In this document: positions 1 to 8,082 of the stretch, in pieces
Numbering within the stretch: position 1 is the stretch's first letter
Layout: each line of letters begins with the position of its first letter
DNA from: Sphingomonas sp.
GTDB taxonomy: Bacteria > Pseudomonadota > Alphaproteobacteria > Sphingomonadales > Sphingomonadaceae
Reading direction: 5' to 3'
Length of the DNA stretch: 64,000 nt
NCBI RefSeq assembly: GCF_017304635.1
Contig: NZ_JAFKMA010000006.1
Span: forward strand, 1-64,000
The notes under the pieces: model-generated
Told to the model about the DNA's origin: nothing
Seen by the model: only the letters and a program-made list of their open reading frames with translations
Databases searched by the model: none
Position numbers and translations under genes: made by a program

Positions 1-38
1 GCGATATCGTCGGTCATGGCGGGTGTGGCCTGTGGCAT
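1..38 (-). CDS. possible 5' end of a leftward gene (partial)
   Basis: On the minus strand an ATG at 36-38 opens a frame (MPQATPAMTDDIA) that runs off the left edge without a stop. A second in-frame ATG lies at 16-18. Only about 12 codons are visible, so no family can be named. A gene diverging from the relaxase would put the candidate oriT in a divergent intergenic space, a common arrangement. The plus strand also has an open frame over 1-66 ending in TAG, so the 3' end of a rightward gene is an equal alternative. Confidence 0.2.
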   Translation of the reverse strand, partial: MPQATPAMTDDI

Positions 39-204
39 TTTCTGCCCTGCGGCAGGTTCGGCTTAGACACCCAGTTCCTAATTCAGATCAGAGGCTTACG
101 CCACTCCCGCCAGCCTTCCGCGCCTTCCCGGTGAATAAGACAGGCTAGCGTGCCCCGGCGTCTTCTGGCGACCTTCGGGAGGAGAAGCAGGCAACACAAC
201 CGCA

Positions 205-354
205 CGATGGCAGGATAAAGGGGCGCGATGTGCGCTTCGGGTCGGTCGTGCTTTTTCAGGGACTTATGCGGCAAATTCGCGATGTGCGCATGAGAGGCGC
301 AGCCTGCGACTTCGGTATTTTCCTCGGCAGATCAGCGCGATCGCGCGATGTGCG
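205..354 (-). other. candidate origin of transfer (oriT) with IncP/VirD2-type nic motif
   Basis: The minus strand reads TTATCCTGCC at about 210-219. This matches the ATCCTG|C nick core known for MOBP relaxases (RK2 TraI, Ti VirD2), the superfamily of the relaxase encoded just downstream. Three copies of an 11-bp direct repeat (CGCGATGTGCG) follow on the relaxase-proximal side, the first only 7 bp from the motif. Position, motif and repeats fit an oriT. The nick itself is inference, and I did not find a clear long inverted repeat next to it. Confidence 0.5.
224..354. repeat. three 11-bp direct repeats upstream of the relaxase gene
   Basis: CGCGATGTGCG occurs identically at 224-234, 278-288 and 344-354, with start-to-start spacings of 54 and 66 bp. 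These look like binding sites for the relaxase, an accessory oriT protein or an autoregulator. The third copy ends 11 bp before the preferred relaxase start codon. Confidence 0.6.
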
Positions 355-365
355 AACTGGGCACA

Positions 366-2105
366 ATGAGCGGCGAGGACGAGTTCCGCATCCGGCCGGG
401 CCGCATCCGCTCGACCAGCGCGCACCGGGCGCGACCCTTCATCGCCCAGGCGCTGGCCGCCGCCCAGCGCGCAGGCGGATCGGTCTCACGCAAGGGCGCG
501 ATCGGACCCGGCCATCGCTCGCGCTTCGGCCGCGGCCAGCGCGCCTCGGTCCAGGCCAATCGCTTCATCACCGCCCGGTCGCGCGGCGCCGTGATCAAGG
601 CGCGCGTCGTGCGCCACACGGGACGAGGCGCGCCGCTCGCCACCCACTTGAGCTATCTGCGCCGCGAAGGCGTCACCCGGGATGGAGAGAAGGCCCGGCT
701 GTTCGGCCCCGAAATCGACGACGCCGATCCCAAGGCCTTCTCGGCACGGTGCGAGGAGGACCGCCATCATTTCCGCTTCATCGTCTCGCCCGACGACGCC
801 GTCGAGATGTCCGACCTCAAAGGCTTTACTCGCGAGCTCGTCGGCCAGATGGAGAAGGATCTCGGGACCGGGCTCGACTGGGTCGGCGTCGCGCACTGGA
901 ATACCGAACATCCGCACGTCCACCTGATCCTCCGCGGCGTGCGCGACGACGGCGAAAATCTTGTCATCGCGCGGGACTACATCAAGGAAGGCATGCGCGA
1001 TCGCGCGCGCGACCTGATCACCCAGGAGCTCGGCGTCCGGACCGATCAGGAGATCCGCCGCACGCTCGAACGCCAGATCGAAGCAGAGCGCTGGACCAAT
1101 CTCGATCGCCAGCTCGCCCGCGACACCTACCGGACCGGCGTCATCGACCTCGCACCGCATCCAGACCGCCAGCCCGATGAATTCCATGCCCTCAAGGTCG
1201 GACGGCTGCGCAAGCTGGAGTCACTGGGACTCGCCGACCAGATCGGCCCCGGCCAGTGGTCGGTATCAGAGAAGGCCGAGGCGACGCTGCGCGAGCTCGG
1301 CGAGCGCGGCGACATCATCAAGCGCATCCATCGTGGGCTTTCGGAGCGCGGCATCGAGCGCGGCACGGCGAGCTACGTGTTGGCCGGCGAGAGCCTCGAC
1401 GATCCCGTCGTCGGCCGGCTGGTCGCCCGCGGCCTCGACGACGAGCTGAAGGGCACAGCCTTCGCCGTGATCGACGGCGTCGATGGCCGCACGCACCACG
1501 TCAGACTCGCCGACCTCGACGCCGCCGGCGACAGTGCGCCGGGCTCGATCGTCGAACTCCGCAAATTCGACGACGCGCGGGGTCAGCGACGGGTCGCGTT
1601 GGCGGTCCGCTCGGACCTGGCGATCGAACAACAGATTACCGCGAGCGGCGCCACCTGGCTGGACCGGCAGGCGATCGCGCGCGAGCCGGTCGCGCTCGGC
1701 GGTGCCGGTTTCGGCGCGGAGGTTCGCCACGCGATGGACGCACGCGCCGAACATTTGATCGGGCAAGGTCTTGCCGAACGCCAGGCTCGCGGCGTCAGCT
1801 TCCGACCCGGGCTGATCGAGACGCTCCGCCAGCGTGAGTTGAACGCCCTCGCGAAACAGTTGACGACCGAAATCGGCCGGCCGCTGACCCGCGCCGCGGC
1901 CGGCGAGTATGTCGCCGGCAGCTACCGACAGCGCTTCACGCTCGCCTCGGGCCGGTTCGCGATGATCGACGACGGGCTCGGCTTCCAGCTCGTGCCTTGG
2001 TCCCCCTCGCTGGAAAGGCAGCTCGGTCAGCATGTTTCCGGCGTCTCGCGCGGCGACGGCGGCGTCGACTGGAGCTTCGGCCGCAAGCGGGGCCTCGGCC
2101 TATAG
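366..2105 (+). CDS. rlxS: relaxase/mobilisation nuclease with DUF3363 domain (VirD2/RlxS-like)
   Basis: This is the DNA-nicking relaxase that starts conjugative transfer: it cleaves one strand at oriT and stays covalently bound to its 5' end. The N-terminal half has the metal-binding three-histidine motif of MOBP relaxases (HPHVH, H182/H184/H186) in the context HWNTEHPHVHLILRG. The long C-terminal half is typical of DUF3363 relaxases of Tn4371-type ICEs. The ATG at 366 (MSGEDEFRIRPGRIR) is preferred because family members begin in this way; an in-frame ATG at 348 lies inside the third direct repeat. Neither has a strong Shine-Dalgarno. The product is 579 aa, a normal length for the family. 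traG follows after a cargo gene. Confidence 0.9.
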   Translation: MSGEDEFRIRPGRIRSTSAHRARPFIAQALAAAQRAGGSVSRKGAIGPGHRSRFGRGQRASVQANRFITARSRGAVIKARVVRHTGRGAPLATHLSYLRREGVTRDGEKARLFGPEIDDADPKAFSARCEEDRHHFRFIVSPDDAVEMSDLKGFTRELVGQMEKDLGTGLDWVGVAHWNTEHPHVHLILRGVRDDGENLVIARDYIKEGMRDRARDLITQELGVRTDQEIRRTLERQIEAERWTNLDRQLARDTYRTGVIDLAPHPDRQPDEFHALKVGRLRKLESLGLADQIGPGQWSVSEKAEATLRELGERGDIIKRIHRGLSERGIERGTASYVLAGESLDDPVVGRLVARGLDDELKGTAFAVIDGVDGRTHHVRLADLDAAGDSAPGSIVELRKFDDARGQRRVALAVRSDLAIEQQITASGATWLDRQAIAREPVALGGAGFGAEVRHAMDARAEHLIGQGLAERQARGVSFRPGLIETLRQRELNALAKQLTTEIGRPLTRAAAGEYVAGSYRQRFTLASGRFAMIDDGLGFQLVPWSPSLERQLGQHVSGVSRGDGGVDWSFGRKRGLGL

Positions 2106-2333
2106 TTGGAGTTGCGTTTTGGAATAGTTTACAGGAAGCCGAGACCCCATCGTTGGACAGGGGGCCAACGTGGCCTGGCCGACGAGCGTGCCCGCCACCT
2201 GGATGGCGTCGCTACAGGCTGGCACACTGCCAGCGTTCGACCGCGGTGATGACGTTTCCGCCAAACGTAGGCTTCCGCGTTGACCTTAAAGGCTGAGCTA
2301 GACATCGTATTTCGCACCCAAAGGAAGAGTGAC

Positions 2334-2726
2334 ATGCCCGTTCCAGAAGGTTTCGCGGTGGTGACGCCGTACATTTTTGTAGATGGAGGCGAGGATTATG
2401 TACGCTTCCTCGAGGCCGCATTCGGCGCGCGCGAAATCGGTAGAAGCATCGCTCCCGACGGCCGCATCGCCAATTGCCAGATGAGATTCGAGACCGCGAC
2501 GATCATGATCAGCGAAGCGTCCGAGGATTTTCCAGCGAGCTCAGCTGCCTTTTACCTTTACGTCGACGATGCCGATGCAGCGATGGACAAAGCATTGGGA
2601 GCTGGCGCCGACAAGATCATGGATACGGCCGACATGCCTTATGGAGATCTGCAAGGGGGCATCAGAGATCCCGCAGGCAACATATGGTGGATCTCCCAGC
2701 GCCTGAGCAACGGGCCTTATTTCTAG
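2334..2726 (+). CDS. VOC-family (PhnB/glyoxalase-like) protein
   Basis: This 130-aa protein has the vicinal-oxygen-chelate fold signature: an N-terminal TPYIFVDGGEDYVRFLEAAF repeat and a C-terminal GGIRDPAGNIWWIS repeat, as in PhnB-like proteins. Such proteins include metal-dependent resistance enzymes and lyases, but the substrate cannot be told from sequence. The ATG at 2334 has the Shine-Dalgarno AAGGAAGAG just upstream. It sits as a single cargo gene between relaxase and traG, which are close together in simpler relatives of this ICE, so it looks like an insertion. Confidence 0.75.
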   Translation: MPVPEGFAVVTPYIFVDGGEDYVRFLEAAFGAREIGRSIAPDGRIANCQMRFETATIMISEASEDFPASSAAFYLYVDDADAAMDKALGAGADKIMDTADMPYGDLQGGIRDPAGNIWWISQRLSNGPYF

Positions 2727-3133
2727 CCTCCGGTTCAATCGGTTCTTGTCGCAAAGGCCGACATTCCGGACTCCACAGGGAGTCAGCTGCTGAGCGCGCC
2801 GTTCAAATGCTCACCTTGGGGTTCGCCCGCATAGTCAGTCAGCCGCCCGTCGCCGATATGGCAAAAGCTGCCTATCCGTAGCGTCGCCTTTGGCACGGGC
2901 TAGAAGTCCGGCCCCAGGCGATCATCGCGAACCGGCCGATGGCGAGAAATGCCTGCCCCAGCGCAATACGGGGTCAGGTGTCATGCGGGCGCCGGTCTCG
3001 GACAATGAAACTTTCTACGCCAAGACCTGTATTCGCGCGCCAAGGTTGCCGGCAATGCGATCCCCGAAAACGCGTCTTGCAATCTGGCCGGCCAAGCACT
3101 GACCTCGATGCAGTCACCGTCGAGGAAATCTGC
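2727..3133. other. intergenic stretch before traG, no confident gene
   Basis: No open frame here has convincing coding character. One plus-strand frame around 2985-3060 reads PVSDNETFYAKT, faintly like the C-terminal end of the LysR protein encoded at 26606-27493 (PVPNLSETFYAIT). It could be an old gene remnant, but the match is too short to annotate. Bases 3122-3128 (GAGGAAA) are the traG ribosome binding site. Confidence 0.4.
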
Positions 3134-5119
3134 TTGTCTGCCACGAAAATCCTATGGGGTCAGATCCTCACCGTCTTGCTGATCGTGGTCCTGACCACAT
3201 GGGCGGCGACGCAATGGACGGCTTGGCGGCTCGGCTTCCAGCCGCAGCTCGGCTCACCCTGGTTCGAGCTGTTCGGCTGGCCCATCTACTACCCACCGGC
3301 CTTCTTCTGGTGGTGGTATTTCTACGATGCCTATGCGCCGCCGATCTTCGTCGAAGGCGCCTATATCGCCGCATCGGGTGGCTTCATTTCGATAGCGGTC
3401 GCGATCGGCATGTCGGTGTGGCGGGCACGCGAGGCCAAGAACGTCGAGACCTACGGCTCGGCGCGATGGGCACGCCCGGACGAGGTGAGGTCCGCCGGGT
3501 TACTCGGACCCGATGGCGTAGTGCTCGGCAAGCTCGACCGCGCCTATCTCCGTCATGATGGACCCGAGCATGTGCTCTGCTTTGCTCCGACCCGGTCCGG
3601 CAAAGGAGTCGGCCTCGTCGTTCCGTCGCTTCTGACCTGGCCGGGCTCCGCGATCGTCCACGACATCAAGGGTGAGAACTGGCAGCTCACTGCGGGCTTT
3701 CGCGCCCGGCACGGCCGGGTGCTGCTGTTCGATCCCACCAATGCGCAGTCGGCCGCTTACAATCCTCTGCTCGAGGTCCGCCGCGGCGAGTGGGAGGTAC
3801 GCGACGTCCAGAACATCGCCGACATCCTGGTCGATCCGGAAGGGAGCCTGGAGAAACGGAACCATTGGGAGAAGACCAGCCACGCGCTCCTCGTCGGCGC
3901 CATCCTCCATGTCCTCTACGCCGAAGCCGACAAGACGCTGGCCGGTGTCGCCGCTTTCCTTTCCGACCCGAAGCGACCGATCGAATCGACACTGGCCGCC
4001 ATGATGAAGACCGCGCATCTCGGCGAGGCCGGTCCCCACCCGGTCATCGCCAGCGCCGCGCGCGAGCTGCTCAACAAATCGGACAACGAACGGTCAGGCG
4101 TGCTCTCTACCGCGATGTCGTTCCTCGGCCTCTACCGCGATCCCGTCGTCGCCGCAGTCACGCGCCGTTGCGACTGGTGCATTACGGATATCATTGGGGG
4201 GAAACGACCCACCACGCTTTATCTGGTGGTGCCGCCCTCCGACATCGCGCGCACCAAGCCGCTGATCCGCCTGATCCTCAACCAGGTCGGCCGACGGCTG
4301 ACCGAGGACCTGCAGGCCAAAGGCGGACGCCACCGGCTGCTCCTGATGCTCGATGAGTTTCCCGCGCTCGGACGCCTGGACTTCTTCGAAAGCGCCTTGG
4401 CTTTCATGGCCGGCTACGGCCTGAAGAGCTTCCTGATCGCGCAGTCGCTGAACCAGATCGAGAAGGCTTACGGGCCGAACAACTCGATCCTCGACAACTG
4501 CCATGTCCGGGTCAGCTTCGCGACAAACGACGAGCGTACCGCCAAGCGGGTTTCCGATGCGCTCGGAACCGCGACCGAGATGCGCGCGATGAAGAACTAT
4601 GCCGGGCACCGCCTCTCGCCCTGGCTCGGCCACCTTATGGTCTCGCGCTCGGAGACGGCGCGGCCGCTGCTCACCCCCGGCGAGGTGATGCAGCTCCCAC
4701 CGGCCGATGAGATCGTCATGGTGGCTGGGACGCCGCCGATCCGCGCAAAAAAGGCGCGCTATTTCGAGGACCGGCGCTTCCAGGAGCGCATCCTGCCACC
4801 GCCCTCTTTGGCGAAGTCGCCTGAGGCAAATCCCGACGATTGGAGCGCCTTGCCGTTGCCGCGGTCACCGCAAACCGAACCAGCCGTCGAGCAGGGCGGG
4901 ACTGACGGTGAGGATCCGACGGGATCGGAGCGCCGCCACCAGCCCGAATTGAGCCACGCCCAAGCGGTCGAGAAGAAGGTCCCGATCGAGAACGAGTTTG
5001 CGGCAGATCTCGATGATGACGCCGAAGACGACAGCGCCCGGATCAGCCGGATGAACCGGCTCGTGCAGGGTGTGGCCCGGCAAGTGTCGCTTGATCCCAA
5101 CGACGGCATGGAGCTGTGA
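3134..5119 (+). CDS. traG: type IV coupling protein TraG/VirD4
   Basis: This is the hexameric inner-membrane ATPase that brings the relaxase-DNA complex to the Trb channel. The N-terminus has two hydrophobic segments (about residues 10-28 and 73-96). A Walker A motif follows (APTRSGKG, residues 151-158), then Walker B (LLLMLDEFPALG, D407/E408). The TTG at 3134 is chosen as start: GAGGAAA lies 5 bp upstream and the protein then begins MSATKILWGQ, as in relatives. Upstream ATGs in frame would add unconserved sequence. At 661 aa it has the usual length. The CopG-like gene follows after 9 bp. Confidence 0.92.
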   Translation: MSATKILWGQILTVLLIVVLTTWAATQWTAWRLGFQPQLGSPWFELFGWPIYYPPAFFWWWYFYDAYAPPIFVEGAYIAASGGFISIAVAIGMSVWRAREAKNVETYGSARWARPDEVRSAGLLGPDGVVLGKLDRAYLRHDGPEHVLCFAPTRSGKGVGLVVPSLLTWPGSAIVHDIKGENWQLTAGFRARHGRVLLFDPTNAQSAAYNPLLEVRRGEWEVRDVQNIADILVDPEGSLEKRNHWEKTSHALLVGAILHVLYAEADKTLAGVAAFLSDPKRPIESTLAAMMKTAHLGEAGPHPVIASAARELLNKSDNERSGVLSTAMSFLGLYRDPVVAAVTRRCDWCITDIIGGKRPTTLYLVVPPSDIARTKPLIRLILNQVGRRLTEDLQAKGGRHRLLLMLDEFPALGRLDFFESALAFMAGYGLKSFLIAQSLNQIEKAYGPNNSILDNCHVRVSFATNDERTAKRVSDALGTATEMRAMKNYAGHRLSPWLGHLMVSRSETARPLLTPGEVMQLPPADEIVMVAGTPPIRAKKARYFEDRRFQERILPPPSLAKSPEANPDDWSALPLPRSPQTEPAVEQGGTDGEDPTGSERRHQPELSHAQAVEKKVPIENEFAADLDDDAEDDSARISRMNRLVQGVARQVSLDPNDGMEL

Positions 5120-5128
5120 GAGGCGGCG

Positions 5129-5557
5129 ATGGCATCAAGCTCGAAAAAACAGCGCTTGTCCGTCTACCTCGACCGGGAGGTCATGAAGGCGCTGGCGGAT
5201 TATGCCGCGCGCCGGGATCATTCGCGCTCTCTCGTCGCGGAGGCGGCCATCGCGTCCTTCCTGTCTCCCGACGCCGCCGAGCGGCAGGAGGCGGCCACGA
5301 CGAAGCGGCTCGATCAACTCGATCGGCGCATGACGCGCATGGAACGCGACCTCGGTATCTCGGTCGAGACACTGGCGGTCTTCGTGCGCTTCTGGCTCAC
5401 GACCAATCCACCCTTGCCTGAGCCGGCCCAAGCCGCCGCCCGCGCACAGGCCGGCGAGCGCTACGATGCGTTCGTCGCGGCCCTCGGCCGGCGACTCGCC
5501 AAGGGGCCGAAGCTGCGACAGGAAATCTCGGAGGACGTTCCTGCAGGCGGCAATTGA
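5129..5557 (+). CDS. CopG-type ribbon-helix-helix protein of the conjugation locus
   Basis: The 142-aa protein begins with a ribbon-helix-helix motif (QRLSVYLDREVMKALADYAA), followed by a heptad-rich region (LDQLDRRMTRMERDLG) that could form a coiled coil, and a longer tail. RHH proteins of this size recur between traG and trbB in Tn4371-like ICEs and probably regulate the transfer genes; that role is inferred from position. It starts 9 bp after traG and was probably next to trbB before the 5.6-9.6 kb cargo was inserted. Confidence 0.8.
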   Translation: MASSSKKQRLSVYLDREVMKALADYAARRDHSRSLVAEAAIASFLSPDAAERQEAATTKRLDQLDRRMTRMERDLGISVETLAVFVRFWLTTNPPLPEPAQAAARAQAGERYDAFVAALGRRLAKGPKLRQEISEDVPAGGN

Positions 5558-5607
5558 TCGGTGCCGGGACCACCTCGGCTACGCGACCAGGTTTGCGACG
5601 CTCGGGC

Positions 5608-6195
5608 TCAGGGGGTGAGATTAATGGCCACGTCAAACGCGTCAGGGGGCATCACGCTCTTGAAGTAGAAATCCTCAGCTTCATGCCACTGCCGCTCCCA
5701 AGGTCCGATCGCTCCTTCCCGAGCGGCCAACCGCGCCAAGCGCACATCGTCCGGCGCCAAGAGCGCGACGCGCAGATCGAGCAGGTCGGCCAGTTCCGGA
5801 CGCGCCGCATAGACCCCTTCCAGGATCACGATCGGCCTTGGGCCGATCCACGTCGGCTCATCGCGCAGCCGTCCATCGAAAGCGTCCCAGTCGAAGGCGC
5901 GCCAACATGCCTCCCGGCCGGCCGCAAGGCCTTGGAGCACCGATCGTTGTCTCGTCCAATCGATGCAGGCCGCTGCGCGCGCTACGGCGCTATCCGCCCG
6001 AAGCTCGATCCCGCCCGCATAAAAGTCGTCGCCCTCGATCACGCAGGCCTCGACCCGCTCGGCGAGCGTCCTCGCCAACGTCGATTTGCCGACACCACTT
6101 CTGCCATCAACCGCGACGATCAAGGGCAGCCCCTTACGCTGCGCCGCTTCGGTCATGATCCCGGCCAGCGTGACCTCATCGCTGGCACGCATCAT
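5608..6195 (-). CDS. P-loop nucleoside/uridine kinase-like protein
   Basis: This 195-aa protein of the uridine kinase/phosphoribulokinase superfamily has a Walker A motif (GRSGVGKS, residues 31-38), then EGDDFYAGG, matching the Asp-rich substrate segment of uridine kinases, and IVILEGVYAARPEL. It probably phosphorylates a small hydroxylated substrate with ATP; which one is unknown. The ATG at 6195 is preferred because GGAG lies 7 bp upstream on the minus strand; a longer frame to 6267 has no such site. It is the last gene of a leftward operon with two SRPBCC genes and arsR, 49 bp after the previous stop. Confidence 0.72.
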   Translation of the reverse strand: MMRASDEVTLAGIMTEAAQRKGLPLIVAVDGRSGVGKSTLARTLAERVEACVIEGDDFYAGGIELRADSAVARAAACIDWTRQRSVLQGLAAGREACWRAFDWDAFDGRLRDEPTWIGPRPIVILEGVYAARPELADLLDLRVALLAPDDVRLARLAAREGAIGPWERQWHEAEDFYFKSVMPPDAFDVAINLTP

Positions 6196-6244
6196 TCGAC
6201 CACTCCGTTCGCTGATTGCGTCGGGCTGTTCAGCGATCCTCCTT

Positions 6245-6700
6245 TCAAAGCACCTTCTCCACTTCATCGAGGAGCGCTCTCGTACCTGCTTCCCGGCCGG
6301 CGATGTCGCCGTCGAAGTAGGCGCCCTGTTCGGTCAGCTCCAAACGCGTACCGGCGCCATCGGAGTTGAAGCTGATGGTGACGAGCGAAGAGGACAGCGG
6401 CGTCCCCTCCAATGTCATGTGGTAGGCGTAGATGAGCGTGTTGCCCTCATCTACGTGCAGCCAGGTCGTGGCGTTCGTGAGGACGAAGTCCGCTCCCCGG
6501 GGGCTGAACCGGGTGAACTCAACGGCGCCTGCCACGGTCGGTTCGGCTGGCCGATACTCATGGATGGTCCAGCCGTCGGCGAAGACCAGCCACTTGCGCC
6601 GCGCGTCGGCCTGCGCGAACGCCGCGAAAACCTTGGCCGGCAGCGCAGAGTAATTCCGTTCGATGGTGAAGCTTCCGTGCTTGATCGGGTTGCCCGCCAT
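6245..6700 (-). CDS. SRPBCC (AHSA1-like) domain protein
   Basis: This is a 151-aa START/Bet v1-like protein with AHSA1 signatures: FTIERNYSALPAKVFAAFAQ near the N-terminus, a central YAYHMTLEG strand and a C-terminal helix (GREAGTRALLDEVEKVL). Such proteins form a hydrophobic ligand pocket; the ligand is unknown. The ATG at 6700 overlaps the stop of the preceding SRPBCC gene by one base (TGATG), which suggests translational coupling. The two SRPBCC genes and arsR form the classic ArsR/SRPBCC regulatory pairing. Confidence 0.82.
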   Translation of the reverse strand: MAGNPIKHGSFTIERNYSALPAKVFAAFAQADARRKWLVFADGWTIHEYRPAEPTVAGAVEFTRFSPRGADFVLTNATTWLHVDEGNTLIYAYHMTLEGTPLSSSLVTISFNSDGAGTRLELTEQGAYFDGDIAGREAGTRALLDEVEKVL

Positions 6701-7167
6701 CAGAGCCCTCCGGCCAAGGCTTCGAGCTGGTTGAGGCACGTGCCCCAGCCATCATGGAAGCCCATCTCCTCATGCTTCTGACGGTCTGCGTCTGACTTGT
6801 GGCGCACCAGTGCCCGATAGCGGGTGCCGCCTTCCACCGCCTCCATCGTGATGTCGGCGGTCATGAAGGTTTCGGAATTCGGACGGAACTCGGGCCCGAC
6901 CGCATCGGTCCATACCATACGCTTCCGAGGCTCTGCCAGCAGCACGCAGCCTGGCGTTTCATCCATTTCGGCGCCGTCCGGCGACGCCATCACGACCGAG
7001 AAGATTCCCCCGGCGCGGGGGTCGATCGCGACGCGCGCTACCGTCCAAGGTTTCGGTGCGAACCATTGCTTGAGCAGGTCGGGCTCCGTCCACGCGCGCC
7101 AGAGCTGGGCGGGTGTGGCCCTGACCGTCCGCTCCAGCACGAGATCGAGTTTGGCATCATGCGTCAC
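6700..7167 (-). CDS. SRPBCC (AHSA1-like) domain protein
   Basis: This is a 155-aa AHSA1-type protein ([20 protein letters not shown] at the start, [19 protein letters not shown] at the end). The DGWGxxLxxLE tail is characteristic of the ArsR-linked subfamily. The GTG at 7167 has AGGAG six bases upstream; another in-frame GTG at 7182 lacks a good site. The gene starts inside the end of arsR, giving an 11-bp overlap. Its ligand is unknown; a role in handling a hydrophobic small molecule sensed by the ArsR protein is inferred. Confidence 0.82.
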   Translation of the reverse strand: MTHDAKLDLVLERTVRATPAQLWRAWTEPDLLKQWFAPKPWTVARVAIDPRAGGIFSVVMASPDGAEMDETPGCVLLAEPRKRMVWTDAVGPEFRPNSETFMTADITMEAVEGGTRYRALVRHKSDADRQKHEEMGFHDGWGTCLNQLEALAGGL

Positions 7168-7495
7168 TATTTTCTCCTTCACCGGGTAGATTCGCTAGAA
7201 ATGCATCGAGGCGGTCGAGACGCGCCTCCCAAAGTGACCGCTGCTGGCCCAGCCAGCCTTCGGCGGCTTTCGCCGTTTCAGCCTTGAGCCGACAGGTGCG
7301 GATGCGGCCGGCCTTGTCGGATTCAATCCATCCGCCCGCCTCCAGCACCTTCAGGTGCTTGAGGAAGCTCGGCAGCGCCATGTCATGCGGCGCGGCAAGC
7401 TCAGAGACAGGCGCGGGGCCGGCTGCCAGCCGGGCGATCACCGCACGGCGGGTGGGATCAGCGAGTCCGTGGAAAATCGAATCAAGGTTAGCCAT
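7157..7495 (-). CDS. ArsR-family transcriptional regulator (SRPBCC-linked)
   Basis: This is a 112-aa winged-helix repressor with the ArsR core ([20 protein letters not shown], then a recognition helix [19 protein letters not shown]). It lacks the cysteine metal sites of true arsenic sensors; its subfamily usually represses itself and adjacent SRPBCC genes. The start is the ATG at 7495. It has no Shine-Dalgarno, and a well-formed promoter places transcription initiation at or next to the ATG, so the mRNA is probably leaderless. The palindrome over the start codon is the likely operator. Longer upstream frames are not credible. Confidence 0.85.
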   Translation of the reverse strand: MANLDSIFHGLADPTRRAVIARLAAGPAPVSELAAPHDMALPSFLKHLKVLEAGGWIESDKAGRIRTCRLKAETAKAAEGWLGQQRSLWEARLDRLDAFLANLPGEGENSDA

Positions 7496-7547
7496 ATGGC
7501 TATCTATTGACTTGGCACAGTGCTCGTCAAGATACCTAGCCATATGG
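7490..7547 (-). promoter_or_regulatory. arsR promoter with palindromic operator
   Basis: On the minus strand, TTGACG (7525-7530) and TAGATA (7501-7506) are separated by 18 bp, placing +1 at about 7494-7495, the arsR start codon. AGCCATATGGCT at 7490-7501 is a perfect 12-bp palindrome over the start codon and overlaps the end of the -10 hexamer by one base. TAGCCATATGG recurs at 7537-7547, just upstream of the -35. Two copies of the same site bracketing a promoter is what an autoregulated ArsR operon would show. The second copy could also affect the rightward genes. Confidence 0.6.
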
Positions 7548-7579
7548 AAAGGTGTCTTCCATCCGGCGGAGCGAAGGTC

Positions 7580-7660
7580 ATGATGAAACCAAACGACACG
7601 GACGACGTCGTCGCACCAAACCCGTCGAAGCCACCGAGCCTGTCCGGAGGAGAAAAGTGA
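7580..7660 (+). CDS. 26-codon leader ORF coupled to the methyltransferase gene
   Basis: ATGATG at 7580 opens a 26-aa frame (MMKPNDTDDVVAPNPSKPPS...) whose TGA overlaps the GTG start of the methyltransferase (GTGA). AAGG lies just upstream. It could be a translated leader that couples translation, a genuine microprotein, or the remains of a longer gene. No family was recognised. Confidence 0.35.
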   Translation: MMKPNDTDDVVAPNPSKPPSLSGGEK

Positions 7661-8082
7661 CTGAACGGCTGTCCCTACGTCTGAAGGCAATCCTCGAAGC
7701 CCTGCCTCTCTCGCCCTGTATACGCGTGCTCGAGGTGGGATGCGGTCCCGGAGCGCTGACGCGCGCCATGTCGTCGGCGATCGGCAGCGGGTATGTGCTC
7801 GGGATCGACCGGTCAGACCGGGCCATCGCGCAGGCGATCGCAGGCTCCAAGGAGCAGGTCGCTGCCGGCCGTCTGTCATTCCGAACGGTGGCGGCCGAGG
7901 ATTTCGTGATGGGACCCGGCGAGGCGCCGTTCGATCTTGTCGTGGCGGTCCGCGTCGGCGCGCTCGACGGCCGTCATCCCGCGGCCGGCGCTCGCGCCTG
8001 GCCGCGAATTCGCGCGGCGCTTGCCCCAAGCGGACGGATCTTCGTCGATGGCGTTGAGATACCTGCGGAGACGCCAAGGTGA
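7657..8082 (+). CDS. class I SAM-dependent methyltransferase
   Basis: The protein has the SAM-binding motif I VLEVGCGPG (residues 24-32), an acidic end of strand 2 (GIDRSD) and a motif IV-like segment (FDLVVAVRVGALD). The GTG at 7657 is chosen because GGAGGAG ends four bases upstream. At 141 aa it is short for a complete Rossmann methyltransferase and lacks the last strands, so it may be a minimal or trimmed enzyme. Its substrate is unknown. The stop overlaps the start of the acetyltransferase gene (GTGA). Confidence 0.75.
   Translation: MTERLSLRLKAILEALPLSPCIRVLEVGCGPGALTRAMSSAIGSGYVLGIDRSDRAIAQAIAGSKEQVAAGRLSFRTVAAEDFVMGPGEAPFDLVVAVRVGALDGRHPAAGARAWPRIRAALAPSGRIFVDGVEIPAETPR

Noticed and set aside
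230..1180. Rightward 316-aa frame overlapping the relaxase start
   Set aside because: Arg/Pro-rich shadow in another frame; the relaxase frame has the HPHVH motif and family N-terminus.
2985..3060. Another LysR C-terminal remnant (PVSDNETFYAKT)
   Set aside because: Only about a dozen residues resemble the LysR end and the DNA match is weak, unlike the fragment at 30249.
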